Shown here piece by piece: positions 23,700 to 36,770 of a stretch of DNA of 64,000 nt. Origin of the DNA: Drosophila pseudoobscura (taxonomy: Eukaryota > Arthropoda > Insecta > Diptera > Drosophilidae). The stretch lies in assembly GCF_009870125.1 (NCBI RefSeq), contig NC_046681.1, positions 2,852,001-2,916,000 of the forward strand, read 5' to 3'. Below the pieces are notes generated by a model. The model was given only the letters and a program-made list of their open reading frames with translations, did not search any database and was not told the DNA's origin. Position 1 is the stretch's first letter. Each line of letters starts with the position of its first letter. The translations under genes were made by a program, and so were the position numbers.

Positions 23700-24260
23700 G
23701 GGTATAAAAATGTCCATACCACCTATTGACAAGCAACAAGTGTTCAAATTACGTAACAGTTCATACCATTTACGTGCTTTACATGCTTTTATTTTCGATT
23801 GACCTTTGCCTAAACCTTACTTACATGCAAACCAATGAAGAAGAGTTTTTAAAATTAGTCAGTCTCGTAGAAAATGTATTCATCAATCAGAGAAAACGAT
23901 GTGTTCAAAGCTGAAGGTTCCAGCTAGCTAATCAAAATCGAAGAATATGATTTCCAATCATGGAAATCACGATTAACCCATTGTAGAATAGTATACACAC
24001 AAAATACACACCACGAAAATTATAAAACTTGATGAAGTTTAGCGCAGATAGTGTGGTACATTTTTTTAAAAATAAAGAGAAGGGGTAGGATGCATCTAAA
24101 AGAAGAATTAGATATATGTATTATTTTCCGCGCTTTTACGCAAGTTGTTTACCTGTTTAGATGCAGGGAGGTTAAGTGGGTTAAGTTCTCTCTTAATCGG
24201 TATATTTCGGTATTTTTCCGAGGGTCAGACCGTATATATATCAATAAATCCGCCTGCTGC
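23700..24260 (+). promoter_or_regulatory. Dispersed promoter-like repeat, copy 2 (upstream of uex)
   Basis: Shares GGTATAAAA...CC(T/G)CC..TTGACAAGC, TTTGCCTAAACCTT, GTCTCGTAGAAAATG and CCAGCTAGCTAATC blocks with the copies at 12.1 and 60.5 kb. It ends with CGGTATATTTCGGTATTTTTCCGAGGGTCAGAC (about 24198-24230), an Ohler motif 6 type array. It lies about 400 bp before the uex start codon. A DRE (TATCGATA, 24391-24398) follows. Confidence 0.55.
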
Positions 24261-24634
24261 TGCTGCCCCAACAATATTTCTCGCTTTTCTTGGGGAAAAG
24301 AAGCTCGTTCCGTTAATTATTAGAAAATATTTTCGGAAAAAAGATCACCTATAAATATATATAGATATATATATAAAATATATATTAACATATCGATATA
24401 CTTTGTTTGGGATTGTCGTTTCGGTATAAATTACGTAGTATGGAAAAAAGTAAACATACATTTCAAAAACGGACTAAATGGACAGAGGAATGTAAAGTTA
24501 AAAACAACTTTAGCATTCTGGTAACAAATTTAAGGCTCTTAAATTTCGTTTTCCAAAAGGCTCTAAGCTTGAGGTCGCGTGTGAAAAATGAAAAATCAAT
24601 CGGTCAAGAATGCTTGCTGCTTAGTTCGTTAAAA

Positions 24635-27600
24635 ATGAAAAGCACACATTTCGCGGTCCTAATTACTATCCTCGTTTTTGCTAATGGTGCAAATGTGGGC
24701 CTCTGTTCCGTATCAAAAGGTGACAGTGCTAGTGCTGAGCCTTCAAAAATACCCTACCAAACCCTAGAAAACAGTAAAAGTGTTGACTTAAGATGGATGT
24801 CGGTGTCGTCATCACAAAATCAAGCAAGGCAAGTTCTCGCGCAAGAATAGTGATAACTAAAATGTCTGTATGTGCATTCAATTCGACAAATACATATGTA
24901 CATAAATATGCCTGCATGCACATAGTACCTACATACATATGTTTGTCGGCGTATGCTCATATCATTAAGTAAACATAATGAATAGCCCTGGCTCTTGCTT
25001 CGATTTCGCTTTCTGTCATAGGGCTTATATGTGCATATGTATATACATATGCACATAGGTATGTATATAGAACATATTTATCAGGATTTTTCTTTGCTCT
25101 GCTGACATAATAACAGGTCGGAATGATTTTCTGGGTAGCGTTTTCAGCAAGTTTACAAGAATGTTCTTTAGGATAAAACTACTTAAAAAAAAATTAATTT
25201 TCAATTATCGAACGCTACATAATGTTCTCAGAAACCAAAAATAGCTACTTTTATATTACGTATTCGTATGATCCGTCCAAGGTTTTGGTCATAATTTTTT
25301 AAATATACACATACACTTATGTACATATGTATGTGGCCGTATTATTTAGTATGTAACAGTTTACAGTTCCATTTGAGAACAAGTAAGGGCTCAGCTGTTG
25401 CTCAAAAACTATGGAAAAGCACTTTCAACTACAGCTGTTTAGGTTTTTTTGCTCACATCTTCCGAATATATGTAAATAAAGTGTTGTTTTCCAAAAGTAG
25501 GTCGAATTAGATTAAGAATTAAATAAGTTCCTCTTCCAAGGACGATCGCTCTGCTATGGCAGCTACAAAATATAGTGGTATGAATTAGATTCTAATTATC
25601 TGAGTTATGCATGTATTTACACATTAAATTTACTTTAAAAATGGACACCAGTTCCGATAGGAGCTCAAGACTTAACAAGTATATACGATGTGTATACAAA
25701 TATGTACTGTAGGACTCTGATTTCTTCTCTGCATTGCTTACTTCTGACCATATTCTGGAATATCCTATTTAACATATATTTGTATACATATGTATGTACG
25801 TGTATGTATGTATAAATATATTTCTTCCTTGACACACACTTTTTTTGTATATTCTAAGCAACTTACCAAACTCTCTAAAGCATTTCGTCTTTAAATGCAT
25901 GATTCGTTTAAATGTACGTCACAGCCAGCGTGACCAACATGCTTTCATACATACATATGTACGTTCTTGATCAGCTTGGGCTGCTTGGGTATATCAATGG
26001 CGAAGACACGGGATGTGTCCTAAAAATATTATCATCTAAGTTAATAATTGTAATAATTGTAACTTCTTAGTGATCTTTCTTCCGCTTAAGATTATGGCCA
26101 AATTATAATACAAGCATTTTAGCTGAAAAGCGTGTCTCCCCAAACAATACTCGCATGTACAAACATACATATATTTTTTAAGCGTGGGGAATAATTTTAA
26201 GAATCATATTACAGATATAAGGTCGGAATTACTTGAAATCAAGGATGGAACAACCATTACGGTGAATTATGATTCCCCATCAATCATCTCACAAATCAAA
26301 CGGTAAATTAACCTTGAAATCAAAAAAATCAGAAAAATATACTGTAGGAAAGCATAATTATTTTGGCATATAGTCAAGTTTTAATTGAATACTAGTGCCG
26401 CATCATTGAAAAATGAAGCCCAGCAACCGAGAAAGAAGTTTTAAAAAAAGAAAAGTGCATATATGTAAGAACAGGTGCAAAATATCACGAATAAGGTAAA
26501 ACGACGATGTTTTCAACACTTTCGTAGCTGTTTCAGATCCTTAGCTTCATCGCTTAAAAATGTTCTTTAGAAATATTAAAATTACCAGATATTCTTTCCA
26601 ATTTGTATAATTATTTTACAGAAAACTAATGATTCTCTCAACTTTAATAATAAGACAACAAATAATGATAAACCCTATTTTTTAGAGGAAATGAATTTCA
26701 AATGTATATCTAGTACAAGATTTGTATACCGAAATTGACCATTCAACCTACAGTATCGATACGAGCCAAATATAAATTGATAATCGCGAGTAGGCAAATG
26801 TGCACTCGCAACAAAGTTCAGCTTTCAGAACGTGAAATTTACTAAATTAATACTACAATTTAATTTACGAAAATTTCTTTACTTGCTCAGTAGATAAGAT
26901 TTTACAAGCTGAAAAGTCCGAAGGTCCCACTGTTCAACGCTTCGAGTCATTTTTCTGATTTCGGACTCGTATCGGTGGTATCCGAAAAAATCTGGATTTT
27001 GTCAGTGTTAGCCAATGCTCTTGCTGCTGATTCATGATTGTGTATGCCCATGGCTATGTTTGCACACCCATATTCTTTTTCTTTCGAGGAGAGAGAATAC
27101 ATGTACGTACATACATACATACAGATGTTCATATGTAGGCTTATACACGTACATAAGTACAGCGCACCAGCAACACAAATGAAGTGGAATGGTTTCTTCC
27201 AATGATAAAAAGTCTCTTGCAAGAGACTAGAACATACAGGGGTTCCTAGAGCCCAAGCTCAGGCAAACCGATGGACGGACATTTCGGGTATTCTTGGAGA
27301 GGATATAATGTAATTATTCCGCATGTTGTTTCATATATGTATGTACATATGTATGTATATCTTCATATGTATGTACATACATATGTATGTAGCTCAGACC
27401 AATTCAATTCACATGCGACGGCTGTACAAAGTCGCATTAGTTGCTGCCCCAAAAATCGTGGATCTGAAAATCAATCTTTTCCTTCTTGCTTTAACATGTG
27501 TATGTATATACCTATATATGTATGTACATCTAAGAGATTACGTTGAAAGTGATAAGGGATATCTGATAGTGACGCTGAGGATAGGTTCCTTTTTAGTTTA

Positions 27601-30600
27601 GTTTAGTTTTTGGGTAATGACGCAGGTTAGTACTTCATACTTCGTATCTCTATCTTCACTAATTGACATACCTTGATCAGTACTCGAATGAAATGCTGCC
27701 TCATCAAGGGGCGCAGCAGCTACGGAATAAATTATTTTCGTACTTCGCGAAATAGGGATGAAAAAAGGCAATCGACGATCAGTTTAATCTATATATCTAA
27801 AACATAGTGTTAGGCTGCGGTCACATCTAATTCTTTCCTATGGCAACTATATGAAAACTGTATTAGTCAGCATTTGCCAAAAATTAATCGAACGTCTGTA
27901 ACTTGCATTTTCTATAGTTCGAACTAAAACGGGTGGCAGCATTGTTCAGCCGAAGTCAATAGAGACAGATTTCCATATACTTTTGTCCCGATTGGCATAT
28001 CATTTCACGAACTTTGATGTGAAAACCTTTTAAATAAGCAAAAATGTACTATTCATATTTATATTAGATTGGAGCGGAAAATGGATGTGTGTAACGCCCA
28101 CAATGATTCGTCTCCGACCCCATGAAGTATTCTATATTCTCGATCAGCATCAATAGACGAGTCGGTTGAGCCATGTCTGTCTCTCTGTCTGTCTGTCTGT
28201 CCGTCTGTCCGTCATTATGAGCGCCTAGATCTCAGAGACTATAAAAGCTAGAGCAGCCACATTTTGTATCCCGATTCCTGTGAAATCGCACTTGTACATG
28301 TGTATTTCAAAATTTTTCAACACCCCTTCCGCCCCTGCAAAGGATGAAAATATGCGGCACGCTCAATTTTAAAGATGCCAGAAAACTAAAAAACTAAAAT
28401 GAAATCGCAGGGGCTGCGCGACGCTTTCCACGCGCCTTCTCATTCCCTCTCTTCTCCTCCGGCGGAGTAGAGCCATACTTACTGAGTATCGGGTATAAAT
28501 GTAGTCGCTGCCCTAGCTGCGACTCCCAACGTAATAAATCCATCAATGATCCCCGATCAAGTTGTGCTTGTGAACGCGCCCATTTTCTCCCAATGGGTAA
28601 GATAAATTAGCACCAAGAGAGATGAGTGATGAAGAAGAATAAAATATGCATAGATACTCGTACTGGATACCGTGAAAATGAAAATGTAACTTTTTTAAAT
28701 TTATTTTTGCACTTGTTTATTTTAGCATACGTATTCGGAGGGAGGCCGTAAACCCAATTCGAATTTTTGGTATACGATTGGAAGACGGTACAACCGAGAC
28801 GAACGATGGCATACCAAGTGTATTGACTGAGAAAGACCACAAGTTTCGAATTTTTGGCAATGGTTTACAGAAAAATACTCTTATTACATTCACTAATGTG
28901 GAGAATGATTACGGAGGTCCCTGTCTGAAGCCGGCCACTGACCTCTTTGCTCCCTTAGAAGTCTCCAGCGATGGCTTTTCGGCCACATACTCGGTTAAAT
29001 TTCCAGCGGCCAGTAGCATATATTACATTTGTGCTAAAAACGCAGAGGATACAAAAGATGTGAGTGCAGGGTTGTGCCTCGAGACCTTTGAAGACCATCT
29101 AAGTATAATTGTAAATTTTCACTTACAGCACAGCACAGCTGTAACCACCACACCTCTTGAGCATCAGGGGAATTCCAAGTGGCTGAAGATAGAAACGCAT
29201 GAACCATTCTTACCCATCTGGCTGGCAATAATGATCATCCTAGTTTGTCTATGCTTCTCCGCCTTGTTCTCAGGGCTTAATTTGGGCTTGATGGCCATGG
29301 ACCGCACCGAATTAAAGGTCTGCCACTCTCTACTAGTGATAAGCGCGACCGTTGAACTAAATCTATCTTACCTTTACCTATATATATATGCGTGCATTAA
29401 TTAGATACTGCGAAACACTGGCACGGAAAAAGAAAAAAAATATGCAGCAAAAATAGCCCCCGTCAGAGATCAAGGTAATTATCTGTTGTGCAGTATTCTC
29501 TTGGGTAATGTGTTGGTTAACTCAACCTTTACCATTCTACTGGATGGTTTAACGTCTGGACTTTTTGCTGTTATATTTTCCACACTGGCCATCGTACTCT
29601 TTGGTGAAATAACGCCTCAGGTGGGTTTTTAAATTAATAATACTAAGTTAACCATCAAATACCAATGCTGTTTTGCGTCTAACTATTAGATTTTACTGTA
29701 CTTGAGTGGGTTATTTATGCAAATAACTGAGAGACTCCGAACGAAATTTGTTTAGCCAGATTCGGCAGTTCCTTTTAGGAATAAATCATAACACTCTTCA
29801 ATATAATTGGGCTCATTGTGGTAGCATGAAGAAGAAATGTGGAAAGGGTCAACAAAAAATGCATAAATTTTATATTAGCTTTCAACATAAATAAATATTA
29901 CCAGAGAGTCAACAGGGTACTAAGTAAAAAGAATCAGTCGAATCCTAAAGCAAAGGGTTCTCTCGAAACACGAAAGAATCTAAGGATTTTATGGATAACA
30001 CTACTGACCTTTTTGCTACCTCAAAATTTTTGAGTTAATGTCAGTGAAACCGCTCGTTCCCTCCTTGGTAGAATAGAAGCGATAAACAAATGCAAAGCCG
30101 CGTTAGAGTGCTCCAAAAAAGTATTGAGACTTGCAGGTTTTTCCACGCATCCATTTTTTTTAGAGTTAGTTCTTTTTGTTACATAACTTAAGTATATTAC
30201 GTCTGCTTGTGTTGAACTTTGCAACTCAGAAATACGACTTTTGTACCGTTCGGCACCTTTGGCTCAGTATTGTTTTGAATTTTCTCGAAATACGACCATT
30301 TTTGTTTACAAAAAATACCACAATTGTTTATTTGTAACCGTACTAATAGGTTATATGAGGGTTCCAAACGGTATGAAACGGTTAAATGCAATTTTGGGAG
30401 GTTTGGTCCAACGGGTTCACCTTAACCGGTTATCCATACATTTACAAACGACACATATAACGACGCTTAATTAATCGTAATTACCTATCCACATAAAATA
30501 TAAAAGCGCAGGAAAAAATTCTGTTTCGACTTTTCAAAAGTTTTAAAAACCAAAATCTTGAAGGATAAAATTATAAATCTTCATTTGAAAACTTAATATT

Positions 30601-32878
30601 TTCCAGACGGTAAGTTGAAGCTACAATATGTTTGGGTAAAATTTATAGCGGCATTTACCAGCTTTTCAGAATTGCAAAGTTCAGTAACCAGATGTAAGAT
30701 ACTTAAGTTATGTAAAGATACAAAACTTCTAAAAAGGATTAAACAAAAAGCCGGTTTCCAAAAGTAATAAAAAACCTTAACATGGAAAACATTCATTAAA
30801 ATAATTCATTAAAAAAATTTAAGGCCCCAAATCTATCAGAAAAAGTCGGTTTGGTTCGAAGCGAAAATTTGGTGGTGCATAGTGTAATTAACGGTAACTA
30901 CATCGTACACATATGTATTTTTAATAATATTTTGGAATTTTGTAATGTATATGTATAATAAGTATTACACAACATGTTGTATTCATTTTACAGGCTGTGT
31001 GTTCAAGATATGGATTGGCTGTTGGAGCCAAAACCATATTAATAACAAAAACTGTAATGGCTATAACAGCGCCCCTGTCGTACCCTATTTCTCGCATTCT
31101 CGATGCGTTATTGGGTGAAGAAATTGGCAATGTTTACAACCGAGAACGATTAAAAGAACTTGTTCGTGTAAGTACCGAATGCAATGCCTGCCACAGATTT
31201 TCCAAGACACATTTCTACAACTATGTACAAACAAAATTGATCATACACTGTATAGGTCACAAACGATGTCAACGATCTTGATAAAAATGAAGTGAATATC
31301 ATATCGGGAGCTCTGGAGCTACGCAAAAAGACGGTAGCAGACGTGATGACACACATTGATGATGCTTTTATGCTTTCATTAGAAGCTGTGCTTGACTTTG
31401 AAACTGTATCTGAAATCATGAACTCTGGCTATTCCCGCATTCCTGTCTACGATGGAGATAGAAAAAATATTGTGACTTTGCTCTACATTAAGGATTTAGC
31501 ATTTGTGGATACCGACGACAACACTCCACTGAAAACATTGTGCGAATTCTACCAAAATCCGGTTCATTTTGTATTTGAAGACTATACCTTGGATATTATG
31601 TTTAACCAATTTAAAGAAGGCACAATAGGTCATATCGCATTTGTGCATCGCGTTAACAATGAAGGGGATGGGGATCCCTTTTATGAGACCGTTGGGTTGG
31701 TTACTCTCGAGGATGTAATTGAGGAGCTTATCCAGGCGGAGATTGTTGATGAGACAGACGTGTTCGTTGATAACCGCACAAAAGTTAAGCGCAATCGTTA
31801 TAAAAAAGCAGATTTTTCAGCATTTGCCGAACGCCGCGAGGTGCAGGCCGTACGGATATCTCCACAACTAACACTGGCCACCTTTCAGTACTTAAGCACA
31901 GGTAAAAAAAAAAAACAGTCTAAATGGGACTATTGGGACTGTGAAACGACTACAAAAAACTCTTTCAGCTGTTGATGCGTTTAAAAAAGATGTCATTTCG
32001 GAACCAATTCTCCGGAGATTACTCAATCAGGATGTTTTTCACAATATCAAAGCGAAAGGAAAAAGTAAAGACGACCCTAGTCTGTACATATTCACACAAG
32101 GCAAAGCTGTCGACTTTTTTGTACTTATATTGGAAGGCCGTGTGGAAGTCACTATTGGCAAGGAAGCTCTGATGTTTGAAAGCGGCCCATTTACTTATTT
32201 TGGCACCCAAGCATTGGTCCAAAATGTAGTTATTGGTATGTTGAAGTTTTGTTTGTTACAAAGTTATTTTGTGCATGTACATATTGATGATAAAGGTTTT
32301 AAATTGATTTAATATTAAAATACAATCTATGTTTTCTAGATTCTCCGACGCAAATGGGATCTTTACAGTCGCTGAATATGGATTCTAAAATTCGACAATC
32401 CTTTGTACCTGATTACTCTGTTCGCGCTATATCAGATGTGATATACATTGCAATTAAACGGGTTCTATATCTTACTGCCAAAAAGGCCACATTATTGGAG
32501 AAAAGTCGTAAATCCGGAACATTTTCAAGTGAGACATTTGACGATGAAGTGGAACGTCTGCTGCACTCGATAAGTGAAGATGAAAAGCCACGATTCTTAG
32601 CGGCGAATCAGAGCACGAGGGCTTTGTCTAAGCCCAACCGAAGTTTAACTTCGTCCCCAACGAATATTGATTTATCTCATGACGAGAAGAGCAATAGTCC
32701 TAGTGTGCACAATCAAGGTGACCAAAGGATTGGCAACACTGAACCCACGGAGGATGCCTCAATGAGTAGTCTCGTTGCTTCAGATGTAGGAGACCTTCAA
32801 AATGGAGAGCAGGATGACAGAGATGCGACCGCTGCTTCCACGCCTCTTCTTCCAAAACTAGAAGAGCAGCCCAAATAG
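24635..32878 (+). CDS. uex: CNNM-family magnesium transport protein, unextended
   Basis: Exons: 24635 to about 24719 (or 24773), probable 26215-26302, 28726-29317, 29405-29620, 30994-31167, 31256-31901, 31969-32235, 32340-32878; roughly 870 residues. Known role: CNNM/ancient conserved domain proteins mediate Mg2+ efflux at the plasma membrane. Seen here: signal peptide ([18 protein letters not shown]), extracellular beta domain, DUF21 membrane domain ([20 protein letters not shown] then [11 protein letters not shown]), a CBS pair ([42 protein letters not shown]), and a C-terminal cNMP-binding-like fold ([34 protein letters not shown]) with a Ser/acidic tail. The 5' model is uncertain: a GC donor at 24829 (AAG|GCAAGT) joins exon 1 directly to 28726 in phase 2, while GT donors at 24720 or 24774 fit the 26215 exon. 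Intron 3 starts with a weak GTCTGC. The large introns hold a DINE and TATG repeats. Confidence 0.92.
27330..27395. repeat. TATG/CATA microsatellite in a uex intron
   Basis: Runs of TATGTATGTACATATGTATG form a locally self-complementary repeat. Similar TACATATGTA-rich tracts occur at about 25015-25065, 25780-25815, 27108-27130, 57235-57262, 57580-57600, 61735-61765, 62565-62600 and 63420-63460. They are simple repeats scattered in noncoding DNA. Confidence 0.8.
28060..28535 (-). mobile_element. DINE-1/mini-me-like Helitron copy D (reverse, uex intron)
   Basis: Reverse copy inside the intron before the 28726 exon. It contains the right-end block (GGATGTGTGTAACGCCC, CCGACCCCATGAAGTATTC), a reversed GTCY microsatellite (28170-28212, GTCT/GTCC), one CCCCTGCAAAGGATGAAAAT module and the left terminal GAGCCATACTTACTGAGTATCGGGTATAAA with GCGACTCCCAACGT beyond it. 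Confidence 0.75.
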
Positions 32879-34488
32879 GCCTAAGCCCCAATAGCAATTT
32901 CAAGGCACATTTTATTTATGAGCTTATTGCAGAAAATCAAATTTCCCGTAACTATCCATCACATGTTCAATTCCAAATTCGAAAGAAGCCTGCCTGTTTC
33001 CGCAAATATTGTTATTATATGATATTATTGTTTGTTCTGTTCTTTCTTTTTTATCCGAATTTAGTCAATCGTTGTGTAATGACGGATTATGTTGTGTTTA
33101 TGTTTGAAAAGGTATTAATTGGGACCTTTTTGCCTATATTTGAGAAATCAATGGCTACATCCAGCTGTAGTGCATTTTCGTAATACTAATAAGCAAACAA
33201 CAAATATTTATATATATATAAATGTACTACATGTATAATGTGTTACCTCGTAAAATACGTACTTAAGATGTTAATTTGGCTCCGCCTTTTATCCTCACTT
33301 TCTTGCACTCTATTTCTATAGAATGTGTTTAAATTTATTTAATGCTTTAAACTGCATATATGTTCAAAAGCTTTAATAGCATATCACTCTAATCACTCTC
33401 TATCACTCTAAAGCTTTCAAAAGCCTGCAGAAATGGAGTCCTAGTTCATAGCATAGCCATAGCCCCATGGAATGCCTATAATTACATTATGTTATTTTCA
33501 CTTCAACTACTGTATTAAAAAAGCAAAAGCATAGGGGCTTGTGAAAAACTAAACTCTTTTCGTTGGCCATTATTGGACATTTATTTAAATTAAATTTTAA
33601 AAAACACATCAACAAAAAACACAAATCGATGTAAACATACACACACACATACTCTATGAAAATAAATCGCTAGGAACAAAAGAAGAAAAAAACCCAAGTA
33701 AAGCATTGGTACTTCAATTTATATTCGTTTTTGTATAGAAAGCTATTCCTTAATTGTTAAAACTGTGTCCCTCGTTATCGATTTTGAATCTAGAACCATT
33801 TTTTGACAGACGACCTATAATGCTATAAATCCTCAATCTTGCAGATAGATTTCAAGTCCATGTCATTAATAAATATTTTGTCCCTTCCTTTCCTGTAAAG
33901 TAAAATACATACATATGTGTATATTTGGCTGTTAGTTAAAACCTCGAGTTTAAACGGAATATACTGACATTGAATACGAAGATGTTACTCAGAATTGTAT
34001 ATGTAACTAAGAACATTTTCAATTGATTAATTATAGTGAAATTAAAGAGAAAACTATTTTGAAATTAACTCTATTTTTCTCGCCGTTCAATCGAATCGAA
34101 GGATACATACATCTTACCTTAGCAGCTAATTCCTATGGATACGAATTATAAGGAATGATAGCTTTGTTGAGGGTGGTCTGGAAAATACGGAATGTATTAT
34201 TAAAAGCCACAGAGATTGAAGGACGGTAATGTCAGAAGGTAGCATGATGACAGAAACACCCTATGAATGAAACCAGGGTGGGTTCTTAGATGCGTAAGAT
34301 TTAAATGCGAGATGCAAACACCGCGAGTTCAATATACCCTTTTACTATACGACTATTTCACATCTATCACAGCTAAGAACTCCACAAGTAAATTAAATGT
34401 ATCAAATGTGTAACCAAGAGGCTGCTTACTTAGCCATCAATACGTTTCAGAATTTATAGAATATATTCAAATTCGAAGTAATCAAAAA
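32879..34488. other. uex 3' region and intergenic
   Basis: AT-rich; likely begins with the uex 3' UTR. No second gene is seen. Candidate AATAAA-type signals occur (for example ATGAAAATAAATCGC near 33657), but the true end of uex cannot be decided from sequence. Confidence 0.4.
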
Positions 34489-35331
34489 ATGAGCGGTCTC
34501 GAAATTAATAAATCCAAAACTGTCGAAGAAGGTGATGCTAAAACCATCGATCGTCATATTTACAAGCAGGGCCACTGCATGGAAGATGACGTCTATACGT
34601 GCTTGCTTAGACGACATGTACATAGATATCCCGAAGATGGTAGCCACAAGATGTGGGTGCTTCCACAACTAATAATACTCTTCTCAACTGGAGATGTAAG
34701 CCAGGTAACTAAAGCAATTGTAAAGGATATGATGCACCCGATTGGGAGTGGCCTGGTCGCCAGCGTTCTTGTGGAAGAATCGATACGTGAGGAGGTGATT
34801 CAAAAAATTGGTGCTAACTTAAAACCAATGGATGAACGGCTGCACCAACATCCAAATTACCTGAGATCGCTCAAGCTCATAGACCGCATGAATTGCTCAA
34901 CCATACACATAGAGGAGTACGAGGACGGGGACACTGAAAAGAGGTATAGCCACATAAAGCCTGGTTCCCCCGTAGTGGTATTGGATTTCCCGCAACACTA
35001 TTTCGGTGACAAACCGACAGCTGTAATAACTATGAGCACCTTTCGAAACTTCAATGAAGTTGTAAAACTATACAAACGGGAGGGTTTGAGCTTCGATTCG
35101 GTTTCTGTGTGGTCACTTAAGTTGGCACAGTGCTTCGAGCTGGTGACTAGGCTGCCGGAGCCCTTACACTGGACCTTTAATAGTATGAATGTGCCGGTTG
35201 ACTTCCTGATAAAAACTCCTCAATCGAACGGATCAGTTTCCGTAACCCAAAACATGCACTACGAGCTCCATGCCATCAACGGAAAATATAAAACAATTGC
35301 TTTTCCAATTTGTCACGACCTTGAAAATTGA
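34489..35331 (+). CDS. Single-exon unknown protein, weak ALDH C-terminal resemblance
   Basis: A 280-residue uninterrupted frame with an AAAAATGAGC start context. The middle and end faintly follow the layout of the C-terminal half of aldehyde dehydrogenases. VASVLVEESIREEVIQKIG is like the conserved strand-helix after the catalytic Cys, and PTAVITMSTFRNFNEVVKLY is like the PxxxV...FxxxxEAI segment. The catalytic Cys loop and the NAD-binding N-terminal half are absent. This is a low-confidence fold guess by eye. The frame is intact and the codons look coding, so it may be a real divergent gene. Its 3' part and downstream DNA are duplicated at 40503-42085. Confidence 0.5.
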   Translation: MSGLEINKSKTVEEGDAKTIDRHIYKQGHCMEDDVYTCLLRRHVHRYPEDGSHKMWVLPQLIILFSTGDVSQVTKAIVKDMMHPIGSGLVASVLVEESIREEVIQKIGANLKPMDERLHQHPNYLRSLKLIDRMNCSTIHIEEYEDGDTEKRYSHIKPGSPVVVLDFPQHYFGDKPTAVITMSTFRNFNEVVKLYKREGLSFDSVSVWSLKLAQCFELVTRLPEPLHWTFNSMNVPVDFLIKTPQSNGSVSVTQNMHYELHAINGKYKTIAFPICHDLEN

Positions 35332-36770
35332 TATTCTGCGGAATCAATATACCATGTAATACAAATTTATAAATAGAGGAGCCCAAATGACTCGACCGAT
35401 TTGTAGGAAATGTTTGTTGAGAAACCCACCTAATGGTGGGTATGAGAATAGGTCGCAAAGTATTTTTTAACCTTCCTACCACCATCCACCTTATTTACAC
35501 TCGATACTCAAAGAGCATAAGTGTATATTAGATTTGTGATGGAAGTGGATGTCTGCGACACCCAGAAGGAGGCGGTGCCGAATCTGGATCAGTTCAGATT
35601 ATAGCCAGAACTTGCCGCTGCTCACAACGTTTTCCCTCGTTTAATCTGGATTTTAGTGGTTTTGTCTGAACAATATCTAATTCTATCAGGTATGATTTAA
35701 TCTATTTGTATGACGTGCTTTGTGACTGTGAAGGTTTGCGTTAAATTTGCGTTTTATTCCATTGGGCCGTAAAATAGACACGCACAGAGAAAATGGCAGA
35801 CAGCACCAAAAAGTGAATTAAGCATTTATATTCGCTTCGTTTCACCGTCTCGGATTCGAGTGCAAGACATCTACTGAATAGTTCGCTCATCCGAAAGTAC
35901 TGATTGGTGCTATGGAGAAAGAATGTCCCCATGTCAAGCGCTCAAATTCAAATATGGGTCAGATGGTATGTGTACCTACCTGTTGAGACACTACCAGAAC
36001 TTTTGAATGGTTTGCTCATAAGCACGGATGTAGATTCAAACCAATTCATGCTTCCAAATGATATCCTTCGGAGCAACAGAAATAGCTCACAATACTGATG
36101 CAAATGATATTTTCCCTTTCCCATAAAATACAAGGTTGCAACATCCATTGGCGCTTGGTTCTAGGGGTTCTTGATCTGCGCTATCACCAGATCTTTTCCT
36201 AGTAAGCATTATGTTTTGCCAGGCTTACCGCACAAATCAGGAAAAAGTGGGAGCCAAGCCCTCTAATTGTCGGGCCGTGCTCCGGATAAACATCTGGCAT
36301 GAGGCGGGCGGCATTTCAGATTTACGACCCGCATAGAGTTGTACGATCTGTACGATCAGTAAATTAAAATGTGTCTGTTTGCGTTGCATTCGTATTGTTG
36401 TTTACTGTTTTTTCTATGTTATTTGATTTTTAAATCTAATTCAACTCTAATCTATTAGCATTTTCTGGGATCCACTTCCTTTTGGCGGTCTGTCTGAGGC
36501 AGAAGGGGAGCAGCCGTTGGCACCGGGGAGCCCCTAGGGCACGGTGATGCACTGTGATGGAGGTTGTGCAGTCGAGCGCTAAGATTAAAAAGCTTTACCA
36601 GAAACGGCTAGGGCGGAAAAAGATAGGCCACAGGATGGACTCGGGTGAGCTATGTCTGTTATGCGACGGAGCAATAAGTATATACGAAAAGGAAGGCCTT
36701 GAGCTGGGCAGGCAGCTTGTGGACCTCTGTCCCCCTCTGTACCCACCGCAGAATCCCGGAAGAAAGAGAA
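35212..36770 (+). repeat. Segmental duplication, copy 1
   Basis: This segment is repeated in direct orientation at 40503-42085, offset 5291 bp, with only about ten substitutions visible plus about 24 bp extra in the second copy. It spans the last 120 bp of the 34489 gene, a short DINE fragment (35495-35640) and unassigned DNA that includes a frame at 36554-36820. Copy 1 is the likely source because it is continuous with the gene. Confidence 0.9.

Noticed and set aside
27271-27601. Open frames rich in Met-Tyr-Val-His
   Set aside because: Translations of the TATG microsatellite, not genes.
29830-30230. Possible Tc1-like transposase helix-turn-helix in a uex intron (VSETARSLL-like segment)
   Set aside because: Too short and broken by stops, with no inverted terminal repeats visible; likeness by eye only.
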